From positions 1 to 47,234 of the forward strand of contig JAGVLN010000003.1 in NCBI GenBank assembly GCA_020049805.1: a stretch of DNA of 47,234 nt, read 5' to 3'. The notes below the pieces were generated by a model that worked only from the letters and a program-made list of their open reading frames with translations, ran no database searches and was not told the DNA's origin. The position numbers and the translations under genes are program-made. This DNA comes from Rickettsiales bacterium (lineage in GTDB: Bacteria > Pseudomonadota > Alphaproteobacteria > Rickettsiales > JABSSG01). This document shows, piece by piece, positions 26,991 through 35,611 of the stretch. Every line of letters begins with the position of its first letter. Position 1 is the first letter of the stretch.

Positions 26991-27911
26991 ATGCAAGTAA
27001 CTAAAGAAGTAAAACAAATTTTATCTTATTACGAAAGTGATAGCCCAGGTGTAAAAACTAATTTATGTAGAATTTTGATGCATGGGCAGCTAGGTGGCAC
27101 GGGTAAATTAATAATTTTACCTGTAGATCAAGGTTTTGAGCATGGCCCAGCAAGAAGTTTTGCTCCTAACCCAGATGCATATGACCCACATTATCATTAC
27201 TCATTGGCAATTAAAGCTGGTTTAAATGCATATGCAGCCCCTTTAGGTATGTTAGAAGCTGGAGCAGATACTTTCGCTGGTAGTATTCCTACAATTCTCA
27301 AAATTAACAGCTCTAATTCTTTAGTAGGAAAAAATATGCCTCCTTATCAAGCAATTACTGCAAGCATATACGATGCTTTGAAACTGGGATGTTCAGCAAT
27401 TGGCTTTACTATTTATCCTGGTTCAGACATGTCTCTTGATATGATGAGCGAAATGAGTGAGATTATCAGTGAAGCAAAATCATATGGACTGGCAATTGTT
27501 ATTTGGTCTTATCCACGTGGTGGAGATTTATCAAAAGCAGGTGAAACAGCACTAGACGTATGCGCATATGCTGCTCACATAGCTTGCTTACTTGGAGCTC
27601 ACATTATTAAAGTTAAATTACCAACCGACCATTTAGAACAAGAAGAAGCTAAAAAACAATATGAAAAATCTAAAATTGATATTTCAACATTATCTAAAAG
27701 AGTAGAACATATTAAACAATCTTGCTTTGCTGGAAGAAGAATCGTAATTTTTTCAGGCGGAGTAAGCAAAGGTCTTGAGGATTTATATACAGAAGCCTTG
27801 GCAATTAAGGAAGGCGGTGGTAATGGCTCTATAATTGGAAGAAATACTTTTCAACGTCCTGAACAAGAGGCTCTAGAAATGTTAAATAAATTAATAAAAA
27901 TATACAAATAA
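26991..27911 (+). CDS. fbaB: Class I fructose-bisphosphate aldolase (DhnA/FbaB type)
   Basis: The 306-residue TIM barrel matches the archaeal-type/FbaB class I aldolases: LIILPVDQGFEHGPARSFAPNP, AGLNAYAAPLGMLEAG, GFTIYPGSD, IVIWSYPRGGDLSKAGE, the Schiff-base Lys in HIIKVKLPTDH, and phosphate-binding VIFSGGVSKG plus GGGNGSIIGRNTFQRP. It interconverts fructose 1,6-bisphosphate with two triose phosphates. In a host-dependent bacterium it more likely works in the gluconeogenic direction or to balance triose phosphate, which dxs also consumes. GGAG precedes the ATG by 6 bases. Confidence 0.93.
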   Translation: MQVTKEVKQILSYYESDSPGVKTNLCRILMHGQLGGTGKLIILPVDQGFEHGPARSFAPNPDAYDPHYHYSLAIKAGLNAYAAPLGMLEAGADTFAGSIPTILKINSSNSLVGKNMPPYQAITASIYDALKLGCSAIGFTIYPGSDMSLDMMSEMSEIISEAKSYGLAIVIWSYPRGGDLSKAGETALDVCAYAAHIACLLGAHIIKVKLPTDHLEQEEAKKQYEKSKIDISTLSKRVEHIKQSCFAGRRIVIFSGGVSKGLEDLYTEALAIKEGGGNGSIIGRNTFQRPEQEALEMLNKLIKIYK

Positions 27912-27920
27912 AGTAGTAAA

Positions 27921-28490
27921 ATGAAAATAAACGCAAATTCAATTAGAGCAGGAAATGTACTAGAGCATAATGGAAGGTTATGCGTGGTAACCAGAACACC
28001 AGATCATACAATGCCAGGTAAAGGTGGAGCTTTTGTCCAAGTTGAAATGAAAGATATCAAAACCGGTACTAAGATCACCGAACGTTTTCGCTCAAGCGAA
28101 GATGTTGAAAGAGTAAGATTAGATCAAAAAGAATACCAATTTTTATTCTTAGATGACAATCACTTGAATCTTATGGATACCGAAACCTTTGAACAAATCA
28201 TGATAGATAAAGAGCTAATTGGTGAAAAATTAGCCTATTTACAAGACGGTATGATAATTATTGTAGAATTATATGAAGATACTCCAATTAAAATATCAGT
28301 GCCTGATACGGTAGTATTACGAGTAGCAGAAACTGAACCTGTGATAAAAGGCCAAACTGCTGCATCTTCTTATAAACCAGCAATACTTGAAAATGGTATG
28401 AGAATCATGGTTCCACCTTTCATTGACCCTGATACAAAAATTGTGGTAAAAACTGAAGATGATAGTTATGTCGAAAGGTATAAATCATAA
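27921..28490 (+). CDS. efp: Translation elongation factor P
   Basis: EF-P (189 residues) rescues ribosomes stalled at polyproline. It has three beta-barrel domains and the tip loop TMPGKGGAFVQ with Lys34, the residue beta-lysylated by EpmA in many bacteria; no epmA or epmB lies in this window. The closing motif is VPPFIDPDTKIVVKTEDDSYVERY. The TAA stop overlaps the ATG of the next gene by one base. Confidence 0.97.
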   Translation: MKINANSIRAGNVLEHNGRLCVVTRTPDHTMPGKGGAFVQVEMKDIKTGTKITERFRSSEDVERVRLDQKEYQFLFLDDNHLNLMDTETFEQIMIDKELIGEKLAYLQDGMIIIVELYEDTPIKISVPDTVVLRVAETEPVIKGQTAASSYKPAILENGMRIMVPPFIDPDTKIVVKTEDDSYVERYKS

Positions 28491-29272
28491 TGGATATTGA
28501 ATCAACAATCCTTAATCTTATGATGACTGCAAAGAGAAAAGCAGTGAGAAAATTAATCCGTGATTTTAATGAAATCCAACATTTAAGATCATCTACAAAA
28601 CCACTAAATGAATTTGTTAAATACGCCTTTATGAATGCTGAACAATCAGTATCTGAAGAACTGATGCAAGCAAGACCAAATTTTTCATTATTATCAAAAA
28701 TTTTAGGAAATAAACCTGGCCAAGATAGTAAAAATCGTTGGATTATCAATTGCTTAACTAGTCATGAAAATTTTACCCATGCTATGCCTTATTTTGCCAT
28801 TTCTATAGCTTTAGAAAGTGAAAATTTATCAGGAAAAAAGGAAATTATAGCAAGCGTTATAGATGCTATAGCCTTAGGAGAAACTTATTACGCTACCAAA
28901 GGCAGCGGCGCTTGGGTTGAACGAAATTCCAATTTAATTTCTGGAAAAATGAGGCTCAGAGTTTCCAGCAATAGTGAAATAGATAATTCCATGATTCTTA
29001 CTACATATCCAAAATTTATAGATACAAAATCTCATAAATTAAGAATACTTGGTTGTCCAGCAATTAGCTTAGCATATATTGCATCTGGAAAAGCTGACTT
29101 TTTCCTAGCTAGCAATATCCATTTATGTGATGTTGCACCTGGGTTTCTCCTAGTGCAGGAAGCAGGAGGAATTGTTGCTGAAGATTATGTAATTAATAAT
29201 GATAATATAATAACCAGTAACCTAGTAGTTTCAAATTATAATATTTTTGAACAAAGCAAAAAGCTTATTTGA
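28490..29272 (+). CDS. Inositol monophosphatase-like (SuhB family) protein with degenerate metal site
   Basis: The 260-residue protein aligns by eye to the IMPase/SuhB fold: NEFVKYAFMNAEQSVSEELM, HAMPYFAISIALE, CPAISLAYIASGKADFFL and CDVAPGFLLVQEAGGIVAED. The catalytic motifs are altered. The usual SEES is SKIL (Lys70), and the usual WIIDPLDGT is WIINCLTS, so the metal-binding aspartates become Asn87 and Thr90. Only the third Asp (Asp214 in CDVAPG) remains. Phosphatase activity is therefore doubtful. The frame is intact and translation is coupled to efp (ATGA-type one-base overlap), so a non-catalytic role, like the transcription or ribosome function of SuhB, is possible. Confidence 0.85.
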   Translation: MDIESTILNLMMTAKRKAVRKLIRDFNEIQHLRSSTKPLNEFVKYAFMNAEQSVSEELMQARPNFSLLSKILGNKPGQDSKNRWIINCLTSHENFTHAMPYFAISIALESENLSGKKEIIASVIDAIALGETYYATKGSGAWVERNSNLISGKMRLRVSSNSEIDNSMILTTYPKFIDTKSHKLRILGCPAISLAYIASGKADFFLASNIHLCDVAPGFLLVQEAGGIVAEDYVINNDNIITSNLVVSNYNIFEQSKKLI

Positions 29273-29911
29273 TTATTTACTACTAGTAATATTGAAAAAT
29301 ATTTTATTATTTTCTTCTACAACTGCAATCGAAGACCCAGTATTTCTTGATAATAATGCTGTATAGTAATGCTGAATATTACGAGAACTAATTTCAATTC
29401 CTTCTAAATTCCAATTTAGGATATTAATTAACTCTTCGTCCAATTTATGGATTGCACCTTCTGCAGAAACTTTAATTTTTAATTGGTTATTCATAGAATG
29501 CATTTTAATAGTAATTAGCCCATTACTCATAATAACATGCGCAGCAATAATTACTATGTTTAATAATAATTTACCTAATTTACTGCTAATAATATCCGTA
29601 TCATCAATAGTTATATCTTCAAAAGACAATTGTAATTTAGTATCTTCCATTAGTTTCAATATTAATGATTTCAGCTCTGATAAATGCACTTCAGACCCAT
29701 GAGTAGTAGTACCATATGCTTGCCTGAAGAAAGTTAAGCGATTAACAGCCTGTTTAGAACTTAATTTAACTAACTCGTAGGCTTTTTCTTTCATCTGTTG
29801 ATTATCAGACTCAAAAAAATCTATACCATTATTAATTGCCCCAATTGGTCCAGCTAAATCATGACAAAATTTTGTACAGAGTAATTCGCTAACTTCTAAA
29901 TCATTTAACAT
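29273..29911 (-). CDS. chpT: ChpT-like histidine phosphotransferase
   Basis: I choose the ATG at 29909-29911; a TTG four codons upstream is less likely. The 212-residue protein has the ChpT/DUF2328 H-box LLCTKFCHDLAGPIGAINNGIDFF, with the phospho-accepting His at residue 17 of this start, and a degenerate C-terminal ATPase-like domain (YYTALLSRNTGSSIAVVEEN). In alphaproteobacteria ChpT relays phosphate from the hybrid kinase CckA to CtrA and CpdR and so controls the cell cycle. Neither partner is in this window. It ends directly against the convergent inositol-phosphatase-like gene. Confidence 0.85.
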   Translation of the reverse strand: MLNDLEVSELLCTKFCHDLAGPIGAINNGIDFFESDNQQMKEKAYELVKLSSKQAVNRLTFFRQAYGTTTHGSEVHLSELKSLILKLMEDTKLQLSFEDITIDDTDIISSKLGKLLLNIVIIAAHVIMSNGLITIKMHSMNNQLKIKVSAEGAIHKLDEELINILNWNLEGIEISSRNIQHYYTALLSRNTGSSIAVVEENNKIFFNITSSK

Positions 29912-30085
29912 TATTTTTCCCAATTAAGTTAAATTGTATTAAACTATGACAGTATAATTACCTTTTTTTGAATAATTTTCAATATAAACTATCAAACTAC
30001 TAACAAATATATACCTAAATTATAAAAATAAAAAGGTATAAGGTGCAAATACAACATTAGCCTATAACACAAAATACAATTTGTA

Positions 30086-31480
30086 TTATATTTTTTGTAA
30101 TTGTTTTGCTTTCATAGAAGTATTTTCATAGTAATAAATTACTGAAAATACTACCACATTAACTACCAAGCCTGGTATAATCAGATCGAATCCCCAAATT
30201 AAATCTAAGCTAAACATCTTCCATAAAACAAATACTATCAATCCTGAAAAGGCACTAGCAAAGAATGCTTTGGGGCTAGCATGGATATTAAATAAACCGG
30301 CTATAAGTGGCACCACAACAATCGGTACCCAGAAATAAAATGCATATAATAGTATAGTGATTAAATTATGAAATTTTAGTGCTAAGAAAATAGTAGCCGA
30401 CCCTATGATAAAAGTGAAAATTTTAGTTAACACCAATTCTTTCTTAGCGCTAATTTTAGGATTTAATGGCTTTAATACATCATGAATCAACGCAACGCCA
30501 GCAACATTTAAATTAGCATCAGATGTAGTCATCATAATTGCTAACAAACCACATATAGCCACCCCTTTTACACCTATCGGCAATAATTCATTTACTATAT
30601 AAGGCAAAGCATAATTAGGCTCAATGTTAGAATTTAGTACATACGCTACTAAACCAATAATACCAATCATTATGAAATAAACAAAAGTAACACCAGCTGT
30701 AATTTTGGAAGAAGTTATTGCTTGATTAGTATTCTTAGACATTAATAAGCGCTGAATAAAAATTGGCTCAAAAAAGCTAATCACGAATGTAAGGAACAAA
30801 AATAGGTACTTTACATTACTATTTTCATCAGGAAATAAAGTTAAATGGCCAGCTGGCAGTGCAGATATTAATGCTGAATAACCTCCAACTTTAGATAAGG
30901 CAACATTACAAATAACTGGTATTACTATAATTATAATTGCAAATTGTACGACATCAGTTGCAGTAATTGACTTTATCCCTCCGAAAGAAGAATAAATAAC
31001 TACAACTCCACACGCTAATATTACTCCAAAAATATATGGTATTCCAAGAAAGAAGGTAAAAATATATCCCACCGCACTAACTTGCGTAGCAGTTCCTCCT
31101 ATAGAAATTAATACCACTGCAATTCCCGTTATAATTTGAGCATACTTACCATACATCTGCTTAATTACTTCTCCTACTGAAATGCAATTCTGGAACCTAA
31201 TAAATTTAGGGGCTATAAATGTAGCAACTAAAAATAAATTGCAACTCATTCCTGTAGCAACCAAAATATACACAATACCAACTTGGAACACGTGACTTGC
31301 AATACCAAATGTTGCGAAACCTCCTATCATACTTGCAGAAAGAGCTGCTACGATAACAGGGGTTGAATATTGTTTATTAGCAATAGAGAATTCTTGAATA
31401 GTTTTATTATTTAATCCTTTATAAATACCGAAACCTAGTATAATTAATAGATAAATAACAATTATTCCAGTATCAAGCAT
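30086..31480 (-). CDS. Sodium:solute symporter (SSS family)
   Basis: The protein has about 13 hydrophobic segments and SSS features such as IQEFSIANKQYSTPVIVAALSAS, VVVIYSSFGGIKSITATDVVQF (the family G-G-x-x-x-V-x-x-T-D motif) and AICGLLAIMMTTSDANLNVAG. I place the start at the second of two close ATGs (31478-31480, 464 residues) because the AAGG upstream is 7 bases from it but only 1 base from the first ATG (31484-31486). The 162-bp spacer to chpT holds only AT-rich sequence. The substrate, which could be proline, pantothenate or another solute, cannot be told. Confidence 0.9.
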   Translation of the reverse strand: MLDTGIIVIYLLIILGFGIYKGLNNKTIQEFSIANKQYSTPVIVAALSASMIGGFATFGIASHVFQVGIVYILVATGMSCNLFLVATFIAPKFIRFQNCISVGEVIKQMYGKYAQIITGIAVVLISIGGTATQVSAVGYIFTFFLGIPYIFGVILACGVVVIYSSFGGIKSITATDVVQFAIIIIVIPVICNVALSKVGGYSALISALPAGHLTLFPDENSNVKYLFLFLTFVISFFEPIFIQRLLMSKNTNQAITSSKITAGVTFVYFIMIGIIGLVAYVLNSNIEPNYALPYIVNELLPIGVKGVAICGLLAIMMTTSDANLNVAGVALIHDVLKPLNPKISAKKELVLTKIFTFIIGSATIFLALKFHNLITILLYAFYFWVPIVVVPLIAGLFNIHASPKAFFASAFSGLIVFVLWKMFSLDLIWGFDLIIPGLVVNVVVFSVIYYYENTSMKAKQLQKI

Positions 31481-31539
31481 TAGCATACCTTAAGTTACTA
31501 TTTTAAAAAGTAAACATGTATTAACTAACAGACGAAGAA

Positions 31540-32394
31540 ATGAAAATCAAGAAAATATTATTAGAACCAGCATTATATGTAGTAGCAACTCCTATAGGAA
31601 ATCTACAAGATATAACTCTTCGAGCGCTAAATATATTATTTAGCGCAGATTACATCGCTTGCGAAGATAGCAGAGTTACTAATAAACTATTAAATTATTA
31701 CGATATAAAATCTTCAATGCTTACCTATAACGACCACAGTACTGAACAAGATCGAAATAAATTATTTAAAAAAATATTTGCAGGAAAATCTATTGCTTTA
31801 GTCTCTGATGCCGGCACCCCTCTAATTTCAGACCCAGGTTACAAGTTAGTAAAAGAAGCGCAAGAACAAGGAATTAAAATTGTAAGTTGTCCAGGTCCAA
31901 GTTCAGTAATATCTGCTCTGGCAGTATCAGGATTGCCTACAAATAATTTCCTATTTATGGGATTTCTATCTACAAAATCATCTTCAAAAATGAATCAACT
32001 CCATGAAATTAAAAACATCAATAAAACTACTATAGTATTCGAAGCTGCTAATAGATTAATAATAACTTTAAAGGATATAAAAAATATATTAGGTAATAGA
32101 ACTATATCAGTAATAAGAGAATTAACTAAAACTTTCGAAGAAATCAAAACGGGCAAGCTAGATAAAATTATAGAACATTATATTTCTATACCTCCTAAAG
32201 GAGAAATAGTAATAATAATTGGCAGCGAAGATAATATACAAGACTCCTTAGAAAAGCTGGATTTAGAGTTAAAAATATTATTAAAACAACATTCTGTAAA
32301 AGATGCTGTTGAAGCTATTTCCTACAACTCCACTTTTGCAAAAAAGGATATTTATAAACGCGCACTACAATTAATAAAAAGCGCTATTAAATAA
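31540..32394 (+). CDS. rsmI: 16S rRNA (cytidine1402-2'-O)-methyltransferase
   Basis: RsmI (284 residues) is a tetrapyrrole-methylase-fold enzyme acting at C1402 of 16S rRNA. Signature blocks are LYVVATPIGNLQDITLRALNIL, CEDSRVTNKLL, ALVSDAGTPLISDPGYKLV, CPGPSSVISALAVSGLPTN and the final RELTKTFEEI. It diverges from the solute symporter and ends 9 bp from the convergent AsmA-family gene. Confidence 0.97.
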   Translation: MKIKKILLEPALYVVATPIGNLQDITLRALNILFSADYIACEDSRVTNKLLNYYDIKSSMLTYNDHSTEQDRNKLFKKIFAGKSIALVSDAGTPLISDPGYKLVKEAQEQGIKIVSCPGPSSVISALAVSGLPTNNFLFMGFLSTKSSSKMNQLHEIKNINKTTIVFEAANRLIITLKDIKNILGNRTISVIRELTKTFEEIKTGKLDKIIEHYISIPPKGEIVIIIGSEDNIQDSLEKLDLELKILLKQHSVKDAVEAISYNSTFAKKDIYKRALQLIKSAIK

Positions 32395-32403
32395 TTTACA
32401 ATT

Positions 32404-34860
32404 CTAGTTTCCTAATTGTAATTTTAGATTATTTATAGGCCCATTTAAAGAAATATTAAATCCATCAACGTTTCCTTCTGCATCAACATAAGCAAAACTT
32501 GTAATAGACTTCATAGAATTATCAATTAAGCTAAAGTTAAAATTAGTAGCTCCATTAATATTATTATCTGTTTCAAAATTCACTTGATTAGAATTAAATA
32601 GCCCGTCATTAATTCCGATATTACCACTAATTTGATTAAATTGAGTACTACCAGTTCTAATATTGATATTTTTACTTAAATTTTTAGAAGATTTACCATA
32701 CATGGTGACAAAGGAATTTATATTAAAATTATCAACGAGCAGATTATTACTACTCATCTCAGTACTACCATTTAATCTATTAAGTAAATCACCTAATGTA
32801 CGACCACTTGAAGCTAAATTACCAACAAGATTGATATTACCAGTAATGTCATTATTTTTAAAAACCTCCGAGGTTATTTGACCTAAATCAGCATCTGCTA
32901 AAGAATAGGATATATTACTTGCAAATGGAAGGAAGGACATGTTTCCAATTAATTGAAAATAACCTCCAAAAATGTTAGCATTTAACTTTTCTATCTGCAT
33001 GACGTTATCTTTAATCGATGCAAAAAAATTAAAATTATTTATATCGAAACCTAGATTACTTAACTTTTTAAAATTCATCTGGACGTAACCTATGAATTTA
33101 TCAAACCTAAATATTTCTAATCTCCTTCTATTGAGAATAGATGCATGATCAGTCGCTAATCCCTCAACATCCCCCTTGGTATAATAATCTGGCTCTTCGT
33201 AAATAAAAAACATATTTTCCAGTAAACTGGAATTGAAAAGATCGCCTTGTAAAGACACTCCTAAGAAAGGTTCAATACCTTGAACATTAATTAAGATGTC
33301 ACCTGAAAATTTCAATGAGTCAGATTTTACTTTTAAGCTATTTAACTCTATAATTTCTGGCTTAACAACAAACTCAAAATTTACTTGATCTAAAGGTTTG
33401 CCATTTAAAATAACATCATTGAATTGTAAATCACTATCATGTATAAACTGCACTGACTTTAATTGCATTAGATAGCTAATAAAATCTGGACTATTCGATC
33501 TTATAATAAAATCATTTATAGGGTCATATTTTAATAAAGAATTTAAATTGATGTTAAGATTATCAATATTAAAATCAGAATGTACAACATTCTGCAGTCC
33601 ATAATTAGAGCATATTAAGTCTCCGCCGACTGTCCCACCTTCTACATTAAAATTAACGTTACTAAATAAATTTAATACAGGGGTTATCAACACCTTGGTA
33701 TTCAATGTAAAAGGAATATTATCTTGTAATTCTGGGATGTAAGAATCTTCATCAATAAAAAGAAATATGTCATTTAAACCTTTACTATTAATATCAATCT
33801 CACCCTCAAATTGGGGACGGTACTGATTAGCCGTAATTACACCTGTAGCTGAACCAGTTGATTCTCCTGGAAGAGTCAGATTCAATTTATTTACTACTAA
33901 ACCTTTATTCTGCTGAGAGTTCACATCTAAAAGTAAATTAGTGATATTAGCATTATTAATTACTATCTGAGTTCCGGATATTTTAGTTTGAAAAACAGCA
34001 TTCTTGTTATATGAATCGAGAAATTTTAGTAAATAGTTAGAAAAAGCTATTTTTAAAGAGTTAGTCTCTCCATTATTTAAATTATATGTTGAAATCAAAC
34101 TATCTATATTTAGATAATTAATATCCAAATAAATATTCAATAAAAGATTATTCTCATTAGAAAAATCCAGTTTTAAAGTACTATCTATGTCTTTTGACTT
34201 CAAAACTACATTGCTAAGGTTAAGCTTATTATCTTGATAAATATAATCGCCATTAATTGTAAAAGGCTCGCTAGCTTCAACATTAAAACCTAAATTTTGG
34301 TAAAGATTATTATTAGTTAAATTAAGAAACTGAACAACATCACCAAAACTACAGGAGAAACTTCCCTCAAGTACACCCTCTTGATCATCAAGAAATTTGT
34401 AATTACCGGAGATTATTATATTATATAATGGAGAATTAAAATTTAAATTATATACAATATTATTTTTATCATTTAAATAATACTCTCCAGAAACCTTAGT
34501 ATTAATGGAATTATTTAAATCTCCCGAAAATTTAACTTTATTTTCCTTATGATCATAAGCAAAATTAAGAAACACTCTACCAATCTCAACTTCAGAACCA
34601 AAAGGTAAAACATTATCAAATTTTAAACGGCCATCATGAACATTGATTATCTTACTTTCTTTATTAAGTAGCAGCTCTAATAAAGAATCATTCTTACTAC
34701 CATCATCGGCTATAATTAAGGGAAAAGGCAATAACTTAAGCGAAACTTTAGGGTGAGATTTTGCCTTCTCACTAACGACCGGGGTTTGAAAAAATTCATA
34801 ACCAAAATATATACCGCCTAATAACACTACTACAAGTAATGCACCTAATAATTTTTTCAT
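32404..34860 (-). CDS. AsmA-family envelope protein
   Basis: The 818-residue protein begins MKKLLGALLVVVLLGGIYFGYEFF, one N-terminal transmembrane anchor with the bulk on the periplasmic side. It is made of repeated beta-rich segments with many Asn and Ser. The C-terminal AsmA_2-like part (about 560-818) includes NLGFDINNFNFFASI, ITGNINLVGNLASSGRTLGDLL, NGSTEMSSNNLLVDN and FNISLNGPINNLKLQLGN. AsmA-like proteins are thought to bridge inner and outer membranes and move phospholipids, which fits a cell with an LPS-bearing outer membrane. It is divergent from rimM. Function is inferred from family only. Confidence 0.83.
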   Translation of the reverse strand: MKKLLGALLVVVLLGGIYFGYEFFQTPVVSEKAKSHPKVSLKLLPFPLIIADDGSKNDSLLELLLNKESKIINVHDGRLKFDNVLPFGSEVEIGRVFLNFAYDHKENKVKFSGDLNNSINTKVSGEYYLNDKNNIVYNLNFNSPLYNIIISGNYKFLDDQEGVLEGSFSCSFGDVVQFLNLTNNNLYQNLGFNVEASEPFTINGDYIYQDNKLNLSNVVLKSKDIDSTLKLDFSNENNLLLNIYLDINYLNIDSLISTYNLNNGETNSLKIAFSNYLLKFLDSYNKNAVFQTKISGTQIVINNANITNLLLDVNSQQNKGLVVNKLNLTLPGESTGSATGVITANQYRPQFEGEIDINSKGLNDIFLFIDEDSYIPELQDNIPFTLNTKVLITPVLNLFSNVNFNVEGGTVGGDLICSNYGLQNVVHSDFNIDNLNINLNSLLKYDPINDFIIRSNSPDFISYLMQLKSVQFIHDSDLQFNDVILNGKPLDQVNFEFVVKPEIIELNSLKVKSDSLKFSGDILINVQGIEPFLGVSLQGDLFNSSLLENMFFIYEEPDYYTKGDVEGLATDHASILNRRRLEIFRFDKFIGYVQMNFKKLSNLGFDINNFNFFASIKDNVMQIEKLNANIFGGYFQLIGNMSFLPFASNISYSLADADLGQITSEVFKNNDITGNINLVGNLASSGRTLGDLLNRLNGSTEMSSNNLLVDNFNINSFVTMYGKSSKNLSKNINIRTGSTQFNQISGNIGINDGLFNSNQVNFETDNNINGATNFNFSLIDNSMKSITSFAYVDAEGNVDGFNISLNGPINNLKLQLGN

Positions 34861-34945
34861 AATTATTACTAATTAACTTTTTTAAAACATATTAATATTG
34901 TATATTAAAAAATGTAAAATAGATAACACTTATTTTCAAGTCAAA

Positions 34946-35458
34946 ATGCAGCATTCACCTGATAGTTCTCCTCACCTAATAAAATTAGGTGTCATAATTG
35001 CAGCCCATGGGATTCAAGGTTTATTAAAAATTAAATCATTTACTAATAATCCAGCCGATTTAAATAAATATGGAGAGTTATACAATTATGATCAATCACA
35101 GAAATTTAGAATTAAAATAACCTCTTGCCAAAATACAACTTTATTAGCAAGAATAAATAATATCCAAGATAGGTCAACAGCTGAAAAATTAATTGGTACT
35201 GAACTCTATATAAAGAAAGACGCTCTGCCAAATTTAAGTGAAAATGAATATTATCACTGTGATTTAATTGGCATGAAAGTTTATGACCAAGACGATCAAT
35301 TTTATGGACAAGTAATTGCAGTACATAATTTTGGGGCTGGCGATATTATTGAAATTCAATTTAATAATTCAAATAAGAAAGTTATGTATAGCTTTAAACA
35401 TGACATATTCCCTTCTATAGATTTGACTCATAAAATCATCATAATCAAAATTTCTTAA
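34946..35458 (+). CDS. rimM: 16S rRNA processing / ribosome maturation factor RimM
   Basis: RimM binds S19 and helps mature the 30S head. I choose the ATG at 34946 (170 residues), which places the conserved LIKLGVIIAAHGIQGLLKIKSF near the N-terminus. A TTG at 34898 opens a longer frame but adds 16 residues unlike the family. The PRC-barrel half shows YYHCDLIGMKVYDQD, GQVIAVHNFGAGDIIEIQ and the closing FPSIDLTHKIIIIKI. trmD, often adjacent, is not here; tRNA-Glu follows. Confidence 0.93.
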   Translation: MQHSPDSSPHLIKLGVIIAAHGIQGLLKIKSFTNNPADLNKYGELYNYDQSQKFRIKITSCQNTTLLARINNIQDRSTAEKLIGTELYIKKDALPNLSENEYYHCDLIGMKVYDQDDQFYGQVIAVHNFGAGDIIEIQFNNSNKKVMYSFKHDIFPSIDLTHKIIIIKIS

Positions 35459-35476
35459 TTTATATGATATTCCTAC

Positions 35477-35504
35477 TTGATAAAAAAAATAAACTACATA
35501 TAAT
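35477..35504 (+). promoter_or_regulatory. Sigma-70 promoter for tRNA-Glu
   Basis: -35 TTGATA (35477-35482), a 16-base spacer and a perfect -10 TATAAT (35499-35504). The tRNA begins 13 bases after the -10 box, so a start at about 35511 leaves a very short 5' leader. Confidence 0.88.
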
Positions 35505-35516
35505 CATACCTCAATT

Positions 35517-35591
35517 GGCCCCTTCGTCTAATGGTTAGGACATCACCCTTTCACGGTGGCAATACGGGTTCGAATCCCGTAGGGGTCACCA
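35517..35591 (+). tRNA. tRNA-Glu (anticodon TTC)
   Basis: The acceptor arm GGCCCCT pairs with AGGGGTC (one G-T pair), and the anticodon stem TCACC/GGTGG closes loop CTTTCAC with anticodon TTC. The T stem is ACGGG/CCCGT with loop TTCGAAT. The discriminator is A at 35588 and CCA is encoded (35589-35591). Confidence 0.96.
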
Positions 35592-35611
35592 CTTTCAAGT
35601 AGTAGGAACAT

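Noticed and set aside
29920-29940. TTAA-N6-TTAA upstream of chpT as a CtrA binding site
   Set aside because: The CtrA consensus is TTAA-N7-TTAA; the spacing here is six, and TTAA is frequent in this sequence.
30073-30087. AATACAATTTGTATT palindrome at the end of the solute symporter as a terminator
   Set aside because: The stem is short, AT-only apart from one pair per arm, overlaps the stop codon and is followed by only four T on the transcribed side.
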